Positions 10,243-19,587 of a DNA stretch of 64,000 nt are shown piece after piece. This DNA comes from Streptomyces caelestis (GTDB lineage: Bacteria; Actinomycetota; Actinomycetes; Streptomycetales; Streptomycetaceae), in the NCBI RefSeq assembly GCF_001279005.1, contig NZ_LGCN01000074.1, forward strand, positions 62,001-126,000. The letters run 5' to 3'. The position numbers and the translations under genes are program-made. The notes beneath the pieces are model-generated. The model did not search any database, was not told where the DNA came from, and worked only from the letters and a program-made list of their open reading frames with translations. The number at the start of each line of letters is the position of its first letter. Position 1 is the stretch's first letter.

Positions 10243-12582
10243 ATGAAGAGAACCGACGACCGGCTTCCGCCCCTCGTACTGCTCGGCGCCCAGGCCCTCG
10301 TGTGGCCGGGGGCGGACCTGGTCCGTGGGAACCTCCCGGCAGGGGTGGACCTTTTCGTGGCGGCCCTCGTCGCCGGGCTGGTGACGGCAGCGCTCTCCCT
10401 GCGCCGTTCGAAACCGGTGGCCACCCTCCTCCTGGTCGCCGCCGCCTGTGCGCTGGGCGCCGCTCCCCTGCCCACCGGGGCCACGGCCCTGCTGGGAACG
10501 GCGGGTGTGGCCCTGGCCCTGTTCACCGTGGCCGGCGAACGCGACACCTTCACCGCCCTGTTGTGCGTGACGACCCTCGCCGCCTGGCAGTCCCTGTACA
10601 ACATCACCCTGCACGGGCTCAGCGACCGCAACGGACTCGACATCGTCCTGACGGCCCTGCTGTACGCCGCCGCGTGCGCCGCCGGGATGCTGGTACGGCG
10701 GAGCCGGCTCGTACGGCGGGCCGCCGAACAGCGCCTGAAGCGGGCCGAGCTGGAACGGCACCGACTCCCGGCAGCCGAACGGCAGCGGATGGAAAGGGAG
10801 TTGCACGATGTCAGCGCCCATCACCTGACGGCCGTGGTCGTCACGGCGGGTGCGGCACTCGGGCTGCGCGACCGTCGCCCCGAACTGGCCGACGAGGCCC
10901 TTCGGTTCGCCGCCGAGACGGGCCGTGAGGTCACCCGGGCGCTCGGTGCGGTGAGGGCGCCGGCGCCCTCACGGGACCGGCAACCGTCACCGCGGGAGCG
11001 GCTGCTGGATCTGGTCGCCGGGGTCTCCCGGCTGGGCCAGCACGTGGAGTGCGAGATCGACGCGCTGCCGGACGGCGTCGTCGGGGACGCGGTGTACGGC
11101 ATCGTGCGCGAGGCGCTGACCAACGTGGCGCGGCACGCGCCCGGTGCGTTCACCACCGTGACGTGCCGGTACGGCGACGCCCGCACGGAGGTCGTCGTCA
11201 CGAGCGCCGCGCCGCCGGCCGGTTCGCCGGCGTACGGCGCCGGCCTCGGCTCGGGGCGCGGCCAGGGCTTTCTGCGGTCGCGGGCCCGGGAAGCGGGCGG
11301 CACCCTGACCAGCGGCCCGACCGCGGAGGGCGGTTGGGAGGTGAGGGCGGTCCTGCCCGGCCGGGTCGCCGCCGCCTCGGTGCGGCAGTCGGTCCCGTGG
11401 CAGTACCGCCTGGCGCAGGTGACGGCCGCCGTCGGCCTCGTCGTCCAGCCGATGCTTCCCTTCCTGCTGGTACGGGCGGACTCCACGACGACCGGTCCGG
11501 GGGTGTCGGCGGGTGTGCTCTTCGCGCTGCTGGCCGCGGGGCAGGCGCTCGCGCTGCTGTGGCGGCGGCGGGCGCCCCGCACCGCCCAGGGCCTCGTGTT
11601 CGGCCTGGCTCCGCTCTGGCCGGTGGCGATGGCCGCGGGTGCGTACACCGGCTGGGTGCTCCTGCCGCCCTTGCTGAGCATGGCCGCCACCTGCGCCGTG
11701 ATCGCCTCCGCCGCGGCCCGCACGGCCGCCGCCGGTCCGCCCCTCACCGGAGGCCGTCCGGGCCCGTCCGGGTGGACCGGCCCGGTCCTGGCCGTGCTGG
11801 TGCACGCGGCGGCCACGACCGCCGCCCTCCTGCACCGGGGCGTGTCCTTCCCCGCCTGGGCACTGGCGGCGGGCTCGACGGCGCAGGCGGCGCTGGTGGT
11901 CGGCGCGGCGTGGTGGGGCGGGACCCGGCGTGGGCGCCACCGCCGGGCCGCCCACGGTGCGCGGACGGAACACCTCGCGGCCTGGACCGAGGAAGCGGTG
12001 CGGGACGCGTGGGCCGAACGCCGTCGCATCGCCGCCGGGCTGGAGACCACCGTGCTGACGCGGACCGCCGACATGGTCGCGCTGGCCGAGGCGGGCCGGC
12101 TCGACGAGGTCGTCGGGCGTGCCCGCGAGGCCCTCGCCGCGATGCGCGCCCTGCTCGACACGGTCCGGGACTCCGAGGCCACGCCCGCGCTGCGTCCGCA
12201 GCCCACTCTGCAGGCCCTCGACCTCCTCGGCCGGCAACTCCGGGCCACCGGCCGCGACGTCGAGATACGATTGACCGCCCGCATACCGAGACGGCTGCCC
12301 ACCGCCGTTGACCTGGCCGCCTACCATGCCTGCGAAACGGTACTCGCGGTCGGCGGCGAGGAGCCGATGGTGGTGGAACTCGACGCGGACGACTCCGCGT
12401 TGACGCTCACGGCGATCGGCGTTCCGGACCCCGTGCGTTCCGCCCTGTGCCGGCGGCTGTCGGCGCGGGCGGCAGTGGCCGGCGGAACGGTCACCGCCGG
12501 CCCGGCGGGTCCGGTCCTCGTCCTGCTGCCGCTGACCGCGGCGCCGTCCGCGCAGCAGGACGACGAGGAGGGACAACGATGA
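10243..12582 (+). CDS. Fused double sensor histidine kinase; second kinase half degenerate
   Basis: 779 residues. The first half has about four N-terminal membrane segments, then a HisKA_3 dimerisation helix with phospho-acceptor H188 (RELHDVSAHH) and a GHKL ATPase domain with N294 (REALTNVARHA) and GQGFLRSRA. From ~385 a second unit starts, with four or five more membrane helices, followed by a helix that mimics the HisKA_3 box (ERRRIAAGLETT). There Glu601 stands where His is expected, and the ATPase part is eroded, with no N-box. The stop overlaps the response-regulator ATG, so the pair is coupled. The second half is probably a sensory or regulatory pseudokinase. The input signal is unknown. 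Confidence 0.88.
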   Translation: MKRTDDRLPPLVLLGAQALVWPGADLVRGNLPAGVDLFVAALVAGLVTAALSLRRSKPVATLLLVAAACALGAAPLPTGATALLGTAGVALALFTVAGERDTFTALLCVTTLAAWQSLYNITLHGLSDRNGLDIVLTALLYAAACAAGMLVRRSRLVRRAAEQRLKRAELERHRLPAAERQRMERELHDVSAHHLTAVVVTAGAALGLRDRRPELADEALRFAAETGREVTRALGAVRAPAPSRDRQPSPRERLLDLVAGVSRLGQHVECEIDALPDGVVGDAVYGIVREALTNVARHAPGAFTTVTCRYGDARTEVVVTSAAPPAGSPAYGAGLGSGRGQGFLRSRAREAGGTLTSGPTAEGGWEVRAVLPGRVAAASVRQSVPWQYRLAQVTAAVGLVVQPMLPFLLVRADSTTTGPGVSAGVLFALLAAGQALALLWRRRAPRTAQGLVFGLAPLWPVAMAAGAYTGWVLLPPLLSMAATCAVIASAAARTAAAGPPLTGGRPGPSGWTGPVLAVLVHAAATTAALLHRGVSFPAWALAAGSTAQAALVVGAAWWGGTRRGRHRRAAHGARTEHLAAWTEEAVRDAWAERRRIAAGLETTVLTRTADMVALAEAGRLDEVVGRAREALAAMRALLDTVRDSEATPALRPQPTLQALDLLGRQLRATGRDVEIRLTARIPRRLPTAVDLAAYHACETVLAVGGEEPMVVELDADDSALTLTAIGVPDPVRSALCRRLSARAAVAGGTVTAGPAGPVLVLLPLTAAPSAQQDDEEGQR

Positions 12583-13262
12583 GTCTCAGGGTGCTGGTCG
12601 TCGACGACCAGGGCATCGTACGGGCGGGGTTCGCCGCCGTGATCGACGCAGAGGAGGACATGACGGTCGTCGGCGAGGCCGCCGACGGCGCCGAGGCGGT
12701 ACGCCTGGCCGGGGAACTGGCGCCCGACGTGGTCCTCATGGACGTCCGCATGCCGGAACTGGACGGCATCGCCGCCACCCGGATCATCACCGGACGTCCC
12801 GACGCGCCTCGTGTCCTGGTGCTGACCACCTTCGACCTCGACGCGTACGTGTTCGACGCGCTGCGCTCCGGCGCCTCCGGTTTCCTCCTCAAGGACGTGC
12901 ACCCGGGCGAACTGCTGAACGGCATCCGGGTGGTGGCCGCGGGCGAGAGCGTCCTGGCCCCGTCCGCCACCCGCCGGCTGATCGGCCACTACGCGTCCAG
13001 ACCTGGCGCCGGGATTCCGGGCGGCAGCGCTCCCCGTGAGCTGGACAGCCTGACCGGCCGTGAGCGCGACGTCCTCGGCCTGATCGCCGCGGGGCTCACC
13101 AACACGGAGATCGCCGAGCACCTCGGCATCACCGTCGGCACGGTGAAGTCCCACGTCAACGCGCTGCTCCGCAAGCTCGAACTGCGCGACCGGGTCCAGG
13201 CGACGATCCTCGCCTACGACCTCGGCCTCGCCCGTCCGAACCCGCCCCACTCCCTCGCCTGA
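12579..13262 (+). CDS. NarL/FixJ-family response regulator
   Basis: 227 residues. The receiver domain (1-~120) has the acidic pair D9/D10, phospho-acceptor D55 in LMDVRMPELDG, and a Lys in FLLKDV. A C-terminal LuxR-type helix-turn-helix (~155-215) carries LTGRERDVLGLIAAG, TNTEIAEHLGI and VGTVKSHVN. The ATG lies inside the kinase stop (ATGA), so stoichiometry is coupled with the double kinase. It should bind DNA as a phosphorylated dimer. The small membrane protein gene 50 bp downstream is a likely co-transcribed target or partner, but no operator was identified. Confidence 0.93.
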   Translation: MSLRVLVVDDQGIVRAGFAAVIDAEEDMTVVGEAADGAEAVRLAGELAPDVVLMDVRMPELDGIAATRIITGRPDAPRVLVLTTFDLDAYVFDALRSGASGFLLKDVHPGELLNGIRVVAAGESVLAPSATRRLIGHYASRPGAGIPGGSAPRELDSLTGRERDVLGLIAAGLTNTEIAEHLGITVGTVKSHVNALLRKLELRDRVQATILAYDLGLARPNPPHSLA

Positions 13263-13313
13263 CAGTCCCTCGGCCACCGGCCGCCGGCCACCACGTTCCA
13301 GGAGTCCACCACC

Positions 13314-13625
13314 ATGCCCGGTCCGGGTCTCTCCGTCCTGCGCGGTGTGCGCCGCGCCCTCGGCACCACCGCCGCCCGCGTCTACCTGACGGCCTGTGTG
13401 CTGCTGCTCGGGTGGGCGCTGGTGGTCTCCTCCGAGGGGTCCATGGCGGTTGTCGTCCCGCTGTTCGCCACCCTCCCGGCCAGTCTCGTGCTGCTGCTGG
13501 TCCTGCCCGAAGGCGACATGACGTTCCTGCTCTCCCTCGTCCTCGGAGCACTGGTCAACGCCATGATCATCGGCTGGTGCGCCCGTGTGCTGCGTCGTGG
13601 GGGCAGCCCGGACACGGCGTCCTGA
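13314..13625 (+). CDS. Small membrane protein, SCO4225-like
   Basis: 103 residues from an ATG with AGGAG nine bases upstream. Three hydrophobic segments (about 20-40, 44-62, 68-88) with short loops, and a basic C-terminus (RVLRRGG). It resembles the small Streptomyces membrane proteins grouped under SCO4225. It follows the kinase/regulator pair by 51 bases and is probably in the same transcript. No enzymatic motif. Role unknown; a sensor accessory is possible but unproven. Confidence 0.6.
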   Translation: MPGPGLSVLRGVRRALGTTAARVYLTACVLLLGWALVVSSEGSMAVVVPLFATLPASLVLLLVLPEGDMTFLLSLVLGALVNAMIIGWCARVLRRGGSPDTAS

Positions 13626-13986
13626 CGGCGGGCGCCGTCCGGGGCGTCCGGCGTCCCCGGGGTGCGACGTGGCCTTCGGCGTGCGCCGACTCCCTCTGCA
13701 CGACGCGCAGGTGAGCGGCTCCGCGACGCGCACGCCCGGGCACGCCGGCCTCCTCGTGGACCCGGCTCGTGGCGCGGCCCCGGCCTCCCCGCCCGGATCC
13801 AGGAGGCCACCGGCATCACCGTACGGACCGTGCGGCGTCGCGACGGCGGCTTCCGCTCGACGTGGCTCAGGGCCGGGACGGGCCGGATGGCGCCGGTGAC
13901 CGGCACGAAGTCGGGGGCACTCAAGTCGGCGGGAGCGGGCAAGCGGTAGTGGCACCACTTCCCCCATATGAAGGAGTACGCGTCCC
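13626..13986. other. Intergenic region before the hemerythrin gene
   Basis: No gene recognised. A weak resemblance to transposase fragments around 13790-13870 (TGITVRTVRRRDG) was not strong enough to call. AAGGAG at about 13970 is the hemerythrin Shine-Dalgarno site. Confidence 0.5.
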
Positions 13987-14478
13987 ATGGCCGAGACACA
14001 GGACGTCGTCGAGCTCATCCTCCAGGACCACCGGCGCATGGAGGACCTCTTTCGTGAGATGCGCAGCGTCGAGGCGGACCGGGCGACCGCCCTGCAGGAG
14101 TTCGCCGACCTGCTGATCGCACACGCGCTGGCCGAGGAGAGCAAGGTCTACCCCGCCCTCAAGCGGTACAAGAACATCGACGACGAAGAGGTCGAACACG
14201 GCGAGCACGAGCACGACGAGGGCAACCAGGCCCTCCTGGAGCTCCTCGAGGTCCAGGACGTCGGCTCCGAGGAGTGGGACGCGAAGCTGGAGGCACTCGT
14301 GGAGGCCGTCACCCACCACGCCGACGAGGAGGAGCGGACCATCCTGAACCAGGCGCGGGAGAACGTGGCGATGCGGCGGCGGGAGGAGCTCGGCGCGGCG
14401 TTCCTGGAGGAGCGTGAACGCCGGCTGAAGGCCGGATGCGGTTCCGTGGACAACGTGCGCCGGCTCGTCGGGGACTGA
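13987..14478 (+). CDS. Hemerythrin domain-containing protein
   Basis: 163 residues forming a predicted four-helix bundle. Metal-ligand candidates follow the hemerythrin pattern: H19 in QDHRRM, a His in LIAHALAEE, a His cluster in EHGEHEHDEGN and H-H-A-D-E-E in VTHHADEEE. The family binds a non-heme di-iron centre and senses or buffers O2, NO or peroxide. It is cytosolic and strongly acidic. AAGGAG lies 11 bases before the ATG. A second, unrelated hemerythrin-like gene lies at 58372-58845 beside narK. No operon partner is evident here. Confidence 0.9.
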   Translation: MAETQDVVELILQDHRRMEDLFREMRSVEADRATALQEFADLLIAHALAEESKVYPALKRYKNIDDEEVEHGEHEHDEGNQALLELLEVQDVGSEEWDAKLEALVEAVTHHADEEERTILNQARENVAMRRREELGAAFLEERERRLKAGCGSVDNVRRLVGD

Positions 14479-15083
14479 TCCCGCAGGAGGCGCCCCCTGT
14501 GCGCCGACGGACCGCACGTCGTCACCGTCTTCCACGGGACCGTGCGCATGGCCGCGTCATCGGCCTCCGGTCCCGTCGTATGGCCGGGGTGCGCGCGTGG
14601 TCGGACTCGACGGAGCACGCCGGATCCGACCCGTCCGGCCGGGACCGGACCGGTGCCCGCACCCGGCGGCCCGCTGCGATCGGGCGCGCGGCGGGCGCTC
14701 CACCGGGGTGGCCGCCCGTACCCGTCGGCGAGGTCCGCACGCCCTGTCCCCGCTCGTCGTCAGCGGTCACCCGCTGTACGGCCACACGCTCACGGCGCCC
14801 GTCCACGGGACAGGGACCGCGGTGCGGCGGTCGTGGGGCGGTCGGCGCGTCCGCCCCGCCGGAGCGACGGCGGGGTCGCCGCGCGGCCCGGTCCGGAGCG
14901 CAACCGGCCGGCGCCCGACGTCACCCGCGGGACGGACGGGGTTCCCGCACGCGGCTCAGGCCGGGTTTCAGGACCCTGCCGCGGGGTGACTCCGAGACTG
15001 GCGTGGACGCCACCGCCCGCGCGGGCGGACCCGGCAGCGTCACGCCGTACGTGTCCCACCAGGCCGACACCCCCCAGAGGCCC
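14479..15083. other. 605-bp intergenic stretch, nothing recognised
   Basis: Open frames exist on both strands, as expected at this GC content, but I see no domain, no start with a good Shine-Dalgarno site and no strong hairpin. Confidence 0.5.
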
Positions 15084-16223
15084 ATGTCCACCTCAGTCGC
15101 CGACGTGATCCGGACGTGCGACGCAGCCGTACCGGAACCGTCCTCGGAACAACTCGACGCACTGCTGCGCGAGCTCTCGGAGCACCCGCCGGGACGGCGG
15201 CGGGCCGCCCTCCGGGACCACCTCATCCGCCTGCTGCTGCCGATGGCGCGGCGGGTCACGCGGCGCTTCGGGCGCCACGGGGAGGAGTTCGACGATCTCG
15301 TGCAGGTCGCGTCCCTGGGACTGATCAAGGCCGTCGACGGCTACGACCCGGCCCGGGGCCACGCCTTCCTGTCGTACGCGCTTCCCGAGGTCACCGGTGA
15401 GCTCCGGCGGCACCTTCGCGGCCGCACGGCCACCGTGCGGCTGCCCCGCCCCCTGCAGGAGGCGAGCGGTCCGGTCTTCCAGGCCGTCGAGGAGCTCGAA
15501 CAGCGGTCCGGCGGCCACTCGCCCACCTCGGAGCAGATCGCCGAGCACACCGGGCACGGCCAGGAGGGGCCGCTCGCCCGTCTGGCCGGCGCGGAGGATC
15601 CGGCGCTCGGCCGGGTGGTCGACACCGTGTCCCTGGCCGCCCTGGTGAAGCGGCTTCCGGAGCGGGACCGCCGAGTGCTCTGCCTGCGCTTCTACCGGGA
15701 GCGCACCCAGCAGCAGATCGCGGATGCCGTCGGCGTCTCCCGGATGCAGGTCTCGCGCATCCCGCGCCGGTGCCTCGACCGGCTCCGCGAGGCGCTCCTG
15801 GCGGGCGAGCCGTGCGCGGGGACCGCCGAGGAGACGCGGGGCCCGGCCGCCGGCCGGGCGGCCCGGCCGGCGCGCGCCCCGTGCGGTCGCCGTGACACGA
15901 AGAAGCCGGTACATTCCGTGCGGTCCACCGGTCCGGCACGCCCCGCGCCCGGTCCCGCGGCCCCCGCACCGGCCGGCCCGGCTCCGCGCGTCACGGCCGG
16001 TGCGGGGCTCCGGCGCGGTGGCGGGCACCCGGTCCGGCGGCGATCCGCAGGAGCGCGGTGGCGGGCGTGCGCCGGGGCCGTGCCACGGCGCACGGGGGCG
16101 CGGCCGGCCGCCGCCCGACGCGCCGGGCGCCTCCGCCGGGCCGCGCGGTCCCCTCCCGTCCGCCGCGCGCACGAGGAGGGAGCACCTTCCCCGCCCGGGT
16201 TTGTCCCGCCTGGCGACGGGTGA
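15084..16223 (+). CDS. SigB/SigF-type RNA polymerase sigma factor with shortened sigma-3 and long C-terminal tail
   Basis: 379 residues from an ATG with AGAGG just upstream. Sigma-2 is clear (EFDDLVQVASLGLIKAVDGYDP, then FLSYALPEVTGELRRHLR), and sigma-4 is clear (LPERDRRVLCLRFYRERTQQQIADAVG with MQVSRI). In relatives about 30-40 residues separate the PTSEQIAEHTG helix from EDPAL; here only GHGQEGPLARLAG does, so part of sigma-3 seems deleted in frame. After the normal end (RLREALLAGE, ~235) the frame runs on for ~140 Ala/Arg/Pro/Gly-rich residues without homology, as if the original stop was lost. It may be a damaged gene. No anti-sigma gene adjoins. Confidence 0.75.
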   Translation: MSTSVADVIRTCDAAVPEPSSEQLDALLRELSEHPPGRRRAALRDHLIRLLLPMARRVTRRFGRHGEEFDDLVQVASLGLIKAVDGYDPARGHAFLSYALPEVTGELRRHLRGRTATVRLPRPLQEASGPVFQAVEELEQRSGGHSPTSEQIAEHTGHGQEGPLARLAGAEDPALGRVVDTVSLAALVKRLPERDRRVLCLRFYRERTQQQIADAVGVSRMQVSRIPRRCLDRLREALLAGEPCAGTAEETRGPAAGRAARPARAPCGRRDTKKPVHSVRSTGPARPAPGPAAPAPAGPAPRVTAGAGLRRGGGHPVRRRSAGARWRACAGAVPRRTGARPAAARRAGRLRRAARSPPVRRAHEEGAPSPPGFVPPGDG

Positions 16224-16261
16224 CACAGGTGCGTGTACGCAAGCCGACGAAGGAGCGCACC

Positions 16262-17092
16262 GTGAGGCGTGGCCTGCGCACGCTCCGGCACGGGTGGGAG
16301 CGGCTGGGCGCCCACACCCTGGTGCGGCGTGGCCGTGACATCGAACTGATGCACAGGGCCATGGGATTCGCCACGCTGGCGCTGGTCACGCTGGCGCCCC
16401 TGCTCATCGTGATCGCCGCCGCCGATCCGCTCGGACGGGGTGGCTTCGCGGCCTGGCTGGCGGACGGCATGGGGCTGTCCGGCCGATCCGCGCGCGTCCT
16501 CACGGAGATCATCAGTCCGCCGCCCGAGGTGATCGGCACCACCAGCCTGTGGGGCGTGCTGGCACTCGCCGTGTTCGGCGTCCCGTTCGGCGGGAGCGTC
16601 CAGAACGGGTACGAACGGATGTGGAACCTGCCGCCGGGGCCGTGGCACCGGATCTGGCGACAGGCGACCTGGCTGTGCGTCCTGACCGCGTACCTCTACC
16701 AGGAGGTGCTGACCCGCGACGCCATGCACGGGCCGGAGCGGATCACCCTCTCGCTGGTGACCGGCGTCCTGTTCTTCTGGTGGGGGCAGCGCTTCCTGCT
16801 CGGCAGCCAGATCGGCTGGTGGCATCTGCTGCCGGGAGCGATCGCCACCATGGCGGGCCTGATCGGCCTGCGGGCCTTCTCCTACTTCGTCTTCGCCCCG
16901 CTGATCATCGACAACGCGATCAGTTACGGCACCGTCGGTGTCGTCCTCATCGTCGAGTCCTGGCTCATCGGCGTGGGGTTCGTCATCTTCGGCGGCGCGC
17001 TCTTCGGCCGCTGGCTCCTCCACCACCACGGGCACCGGTTCACCCCGAACCTGCCCCCGCCGTCCGGGACGGAACCGGCCGACCACGACTGA
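16262..17092 (+). CDS. YihY/BrkB-like (UPF0761) integral membrane protein
   Basis: 276 residues from a GTG at 16262, with GAAGGAG seven bases upstream. Six hydrophobic helices are visible, at about 28-48, 95-115, 138-152, 165-182, 196-212 and 222-245, with the family-typical GSVQNGYERMW and a His-rich C-terminus (LLHHHGHRF). Once misnamed ribonuclease BN, the family is of unknown molecular function and linked to envelope integrity. The start lies 38 bases after the overlong sigma-factor frame. If that sigma factor ends where its relatives do, the two genes are separated by a longer, more normal gap. Confidence 0.85.
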   Translation: MRRGLRTLRHGWERLGAHTLVRRGRDIELMHRAMGFATLALVTLAPLLIVIAAADPLGRGGFAAWLADGMGLSGRSARVLTEIISPPPEVIGTTSLWGVLALAVFGVPFGGSVQNGYERMWNLPPGPWHRIWRQATWLCVLTAYLYQEVLTRDAMHGPERITLSLVTGVLFFWWGQRFLLGSQIGWWHLLPGAIATMAGLIGLRAFSYFVFAPLIIDNAISYGTVGVVLIVESWLIGVGFVIFGGALFGRWLLHHHGHRFTPNLPPPSGTEPADHD

Positions 17093-17243
17093 CGGCGCTC
17101 GCTCCCCCGCCCATGGCCGCGGCCCCGGGAGGGGCGGCACCGGACGCCACCGTGCCGGCCGACGCGACGGAGGACCCCGGCTTCGGCGAGGTGCACGGAG
17201 CCCGCCGACCGCTGTGCCGCCGCCTTCCGGCGCTTTCGGCGGG

Positions 17244-18413
17244 TCACACGGGCGACGCGTCGGCGAGTGCGGCCACCCGGGCCAGGACGTCCCCCCGGAA
17301 GAGCTCCCGCCCGCGGGCGATCCGGTGCTCCCGGTACGCGCCGTCCGCCGACAGCCGCCGCAGGGCGTGCAGCAGGGAGGCGGCGTCCGAGGCGATCTCC
17401 GAGACGCCGAGCGCCGCCATCCGGCGCACGCCCTCCGCGCCGTGGCCGGGCAGCGGGCGGTAGCCCACCACGGGCAGCCCGGAGGCCAGTGCCTGTACGG
17501 CGGTCTGGCCGGCGGCGTTGTCGACCAGGACGCGGGCCGCGCGCAGCAGACCGGGCATGTCGGCGACCCAGTCCGGTACGAGCGTGCCCGGCAGCCCGGC
17601 CAGGCGGGCCCGCAGCCGTTCGTTCCGGCCGCACAGCACGATCGGGAGGAAACCGGCGGCGGCGAGCAGCCGGGCGGTTTCGTCCAGCTGCGAAGCCGCG
17701 CCCCAGGCTCCGGCGGACAGCACGACGGGCGGGCGTCCAAAGGCGTACCGCTCGAAGCGCTGCCGCCACTGCGCCGCTCCGGCGGCCGGCGCGAAGAAGC
17801 CGGGCGCCACGACCGGTCCGGTCGTCTCGACGGGCGCCGTGATGCGCCGGGCCACGTCCCGCGCGGCGTCGTCGGTGAGGCAGAGGTACAGGTCGTTGCC
17901 GGGATGGAGCCACTGCCGGTGGACGGCGAAGTCGGTCATGAAGACGGCGCTCGGGGACCGCAGCCGCCCGCGGGACCGCAGGTGACCGGTCAGCTGGGCG
18001 GCCAGGTGGAAGACGGGTACCACCACGTCGGCGCCCGTGCGCTCCGCGAGATCCGTCAGACGGCGGCCCGCCAGCCGGGCGAGGGGGACGCCGCTGGGGC
18101 GGTACCGCGGGCCGGGGCGCAGCAGTGCGCGGTAGAGGCCCGCGTACGCCCAGGGGAAGTGTCGTACCGAGGACTGGTAGAAGAGGCGCAGCCCGGCCCC
18201 CAGACCGCACGGGAGCAGCCGCAGGAGGTCCACGACCTGTGCGTCGTGGCCCTGTTCCCGGGCTCGGCGGGCGAGTTCGCGGGCCACCGTGTCGTGTCCG
18301 GCCCCCATGCTCGCGCTGACGATCAGCAGTCGCGGCCCGTCGTCCGCCGGCGCGTCCCGGCGGGGCCCCGAAGACGGTGAGTGCACGGGGTGGCGTGTCT
18401 CCTTCCGCCGCAC
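17244..18413 (-). CDS. Family 28-like glycosyltransferase (MGDG synthase/MurG type)
   Basis: 389 residues from a GTG at 18413; a GTG at 18386 preceded by AAGGAG is an alternative. The N-terminal Rossmann-like domain begins LLIVSASMGAGHDTVARELA, the hallmark of galactolipid-synthase-type GT28 enzymes. The C-terminal domain holds VVLSAGAWG, a VLVDNAAGQT donor-binding stretch and LPVVGYRPLPGHGAEG. Such enzymes transfer a sugar from a nucleotide donor to diacylglycerol or another lipid at the inner face of the membrane. It is convergent with the YihY gene and has no glycolipid genes nearby, so acceptor and donor remain open. Confidence 0.85.
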   Translation of the reverse strand: MRRKETRHPVHSPSSGPRRDAPADDGPRLLIVSASMGAGHDTVARELARRAREQGHDAQVVDLLRLLPCGLGAGLRLFYQSSVRHFPWAYAGLYRALLRPGPRYRPSGVPLARLAGRRLTDLAERTGADVVVPVFHLAAQLTGHLRSRGRLRSPSAVFMTDFAVHRQWLHPGNDLYLCLTDDAARDVARRITAPVETTGPVVAPGFFAPAAGAAQWRQRFERYAFGRPPVVLSAGAWGAASQLDETARLLAAAGFLPIVLCGRNERLRARLAGLPGTLVPDWVADMPGLLRAARVLVDNAAGQTAVQALASGLPVVGYRPLPGHGAEGVRRMAALGVSEIASDAASLLHALRRLSADGAYREHRIARGRELFRGDVLARVAALADASPV

Positions 18414-18638
18414 CGGTGAAACCCGCTTTCCCGCGTTTCGGCGGCCGCGCCGGGGATACTCCCGGGATGCCCCTCCCCGCCGAACGCCGGGAGCGGCCGC
18501 GGACGGCGGTCTCCCGGGCGTTCACCCTCGCAGCCGAGGTGCCGCCCATGTCTCACGCTTCCCCCGCCGGCCCGGCCGACGCGGTGCCGGGCCCGTACCG
18601 GCGGCTCGTCGCCGTGCCCGGCTGAACGGCGTCACGGC

Positions 18639-19538
18639 GTGCTGGTCGTCGTCCTGGCCCTGCTGGCGGCGCTGTCCAACGCCGCGGCCTCGGTACTGCA
18701 GCGGCGGGCCGCGGCGGACGAACCGGAGGGCGGCGCGGGCGTGCGTCAGGCCGTTCGCTGGCTCGGGCGCGTGCTGCGGCGGCCCTACTGGGTCGCGGGG
18801 GCCGGGATGCTGGCGCTGTCGACCGTTCTGCAGGCGGCGGCTCTGGGCGTGGGCAGCCTCGCGCTGGTCCAGCCGCTGATGGCCGCCGAGCTGCTGTTCA
18901 CCCTCGTCGTCGGCAGCGTGGTCTTCCACCGCCGTCCGGACCGCAGGACCTGGCTGGCGTTCGCCGCCCTGGCCGCCGGGCTGGCGGCGTTCCTGACCTC
19001 GGTCGCTCCGACCGCGGGCCGGTCCACGGCCTCCGCGGAGCGGTGGATCGTGGCCGCGGGGGCGGTGCTGGGCGCCGTGGTGGCGCTGGTGGTGACGGCC
19101 CGCGCCGTGCGGGGCGCACCGCGCGCGGGGCTGCTGGGGCTGGCGTCCGCCGTGTCGTTCTCCCTGACGGCGGCGCTGCTCAAGGAGGTGACCGGCAGGA
19201 TTCCGGACGGGGCGGGCGCCGTGCTGGGGACGTGGCCCCTGTACGCCACCGCCGTCGCCGGAGCCCTCGCCTTCCTGCTGCTCCAGAGCGCCTTCCGGGC
19301 CGGGACGCTGGCGGCGTCCCAGCCTGCCCTGACCCTCGGCGACGCGCTGACGAGCGTGGCCCTGGGGTGGGCGCTGTTCGGGGAGCAGGTCACGCTCGGT
19401 GTGCGGGTGGTGCCCGCGGTGATCGGTGTGGCGCTCATCGGGGCGGGGACGGCGGGGCTGGCCCGCGCCCCGTCGGTCTCCGGGAGCTGGGACGCGGCGT
19501 CGCGCGGCGACGGCGACTCGCCCCGGCCGGTGTCGTAG
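18639..19538 (+). CDS. DMT-family transporter (EamA-like)
   Basis: 299 residues from a GTG, with about ten hydrophobic helices in two repeats, typical of the drug/metabolite transporter superfamily. The first helix (LVVVLALLAALSNAAASVLQRR) and a second-repeat start near 142 are recognisable. The Shine-Dalgarno site is weak, so the start is uncertain. The gene lies 49 bases before a polysaccharide deacetylase and may share its transcript. Streptomyces has many such proteins; no substrate can be given. The 225 bases between it and the divergent glycosyltransferase hold no recognised gene. Confidence 0.85.
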   Translation: MLVVVLALLAALSNAAASVLQRRAAADEPEGGAGVRQAVRWLGRVLRRPYWVAGAGMLALSTVLQAAALGVGSLALVQPLMAAELLFTLVVGSVVFHRRPDRRTWLAFAALAAGLAAFLTSVAPTAGRSTASAERWIVAAGAVLGAVVALVVTARAVRGAPRAGLLGLASAVSFSLTAALLKEVTGRIPDGAGAVLGTWPLYATAVAGALAFLLLQSAFRAGTLAASQPALTLGDALTSVALGWALFGEQVTLGVRVVPAVIGVALIGAGTAGLARAPSVSGSWDAASRGDGDSPRPVS

Positions 19539-19587
19539 GCGTCCCCGGCCGGCACGGCCACCTCACGCGGAAAGGAGCCGGAAACCG

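Noticed and set aside
13769..13880. Possible IS5-type transposase fragment (TGITVRTVRRRDG)
   Set aside because: Only about a dozen residues resemble transposases, the catalytic DDE residues are absent and no terminal inverted repeats were found.
14436..15083. Upstream extension of the SigB-like sigma factor
   Set aside because: Low-complexity high-GC translation; the conserved protein begins near the ATG at 15084.
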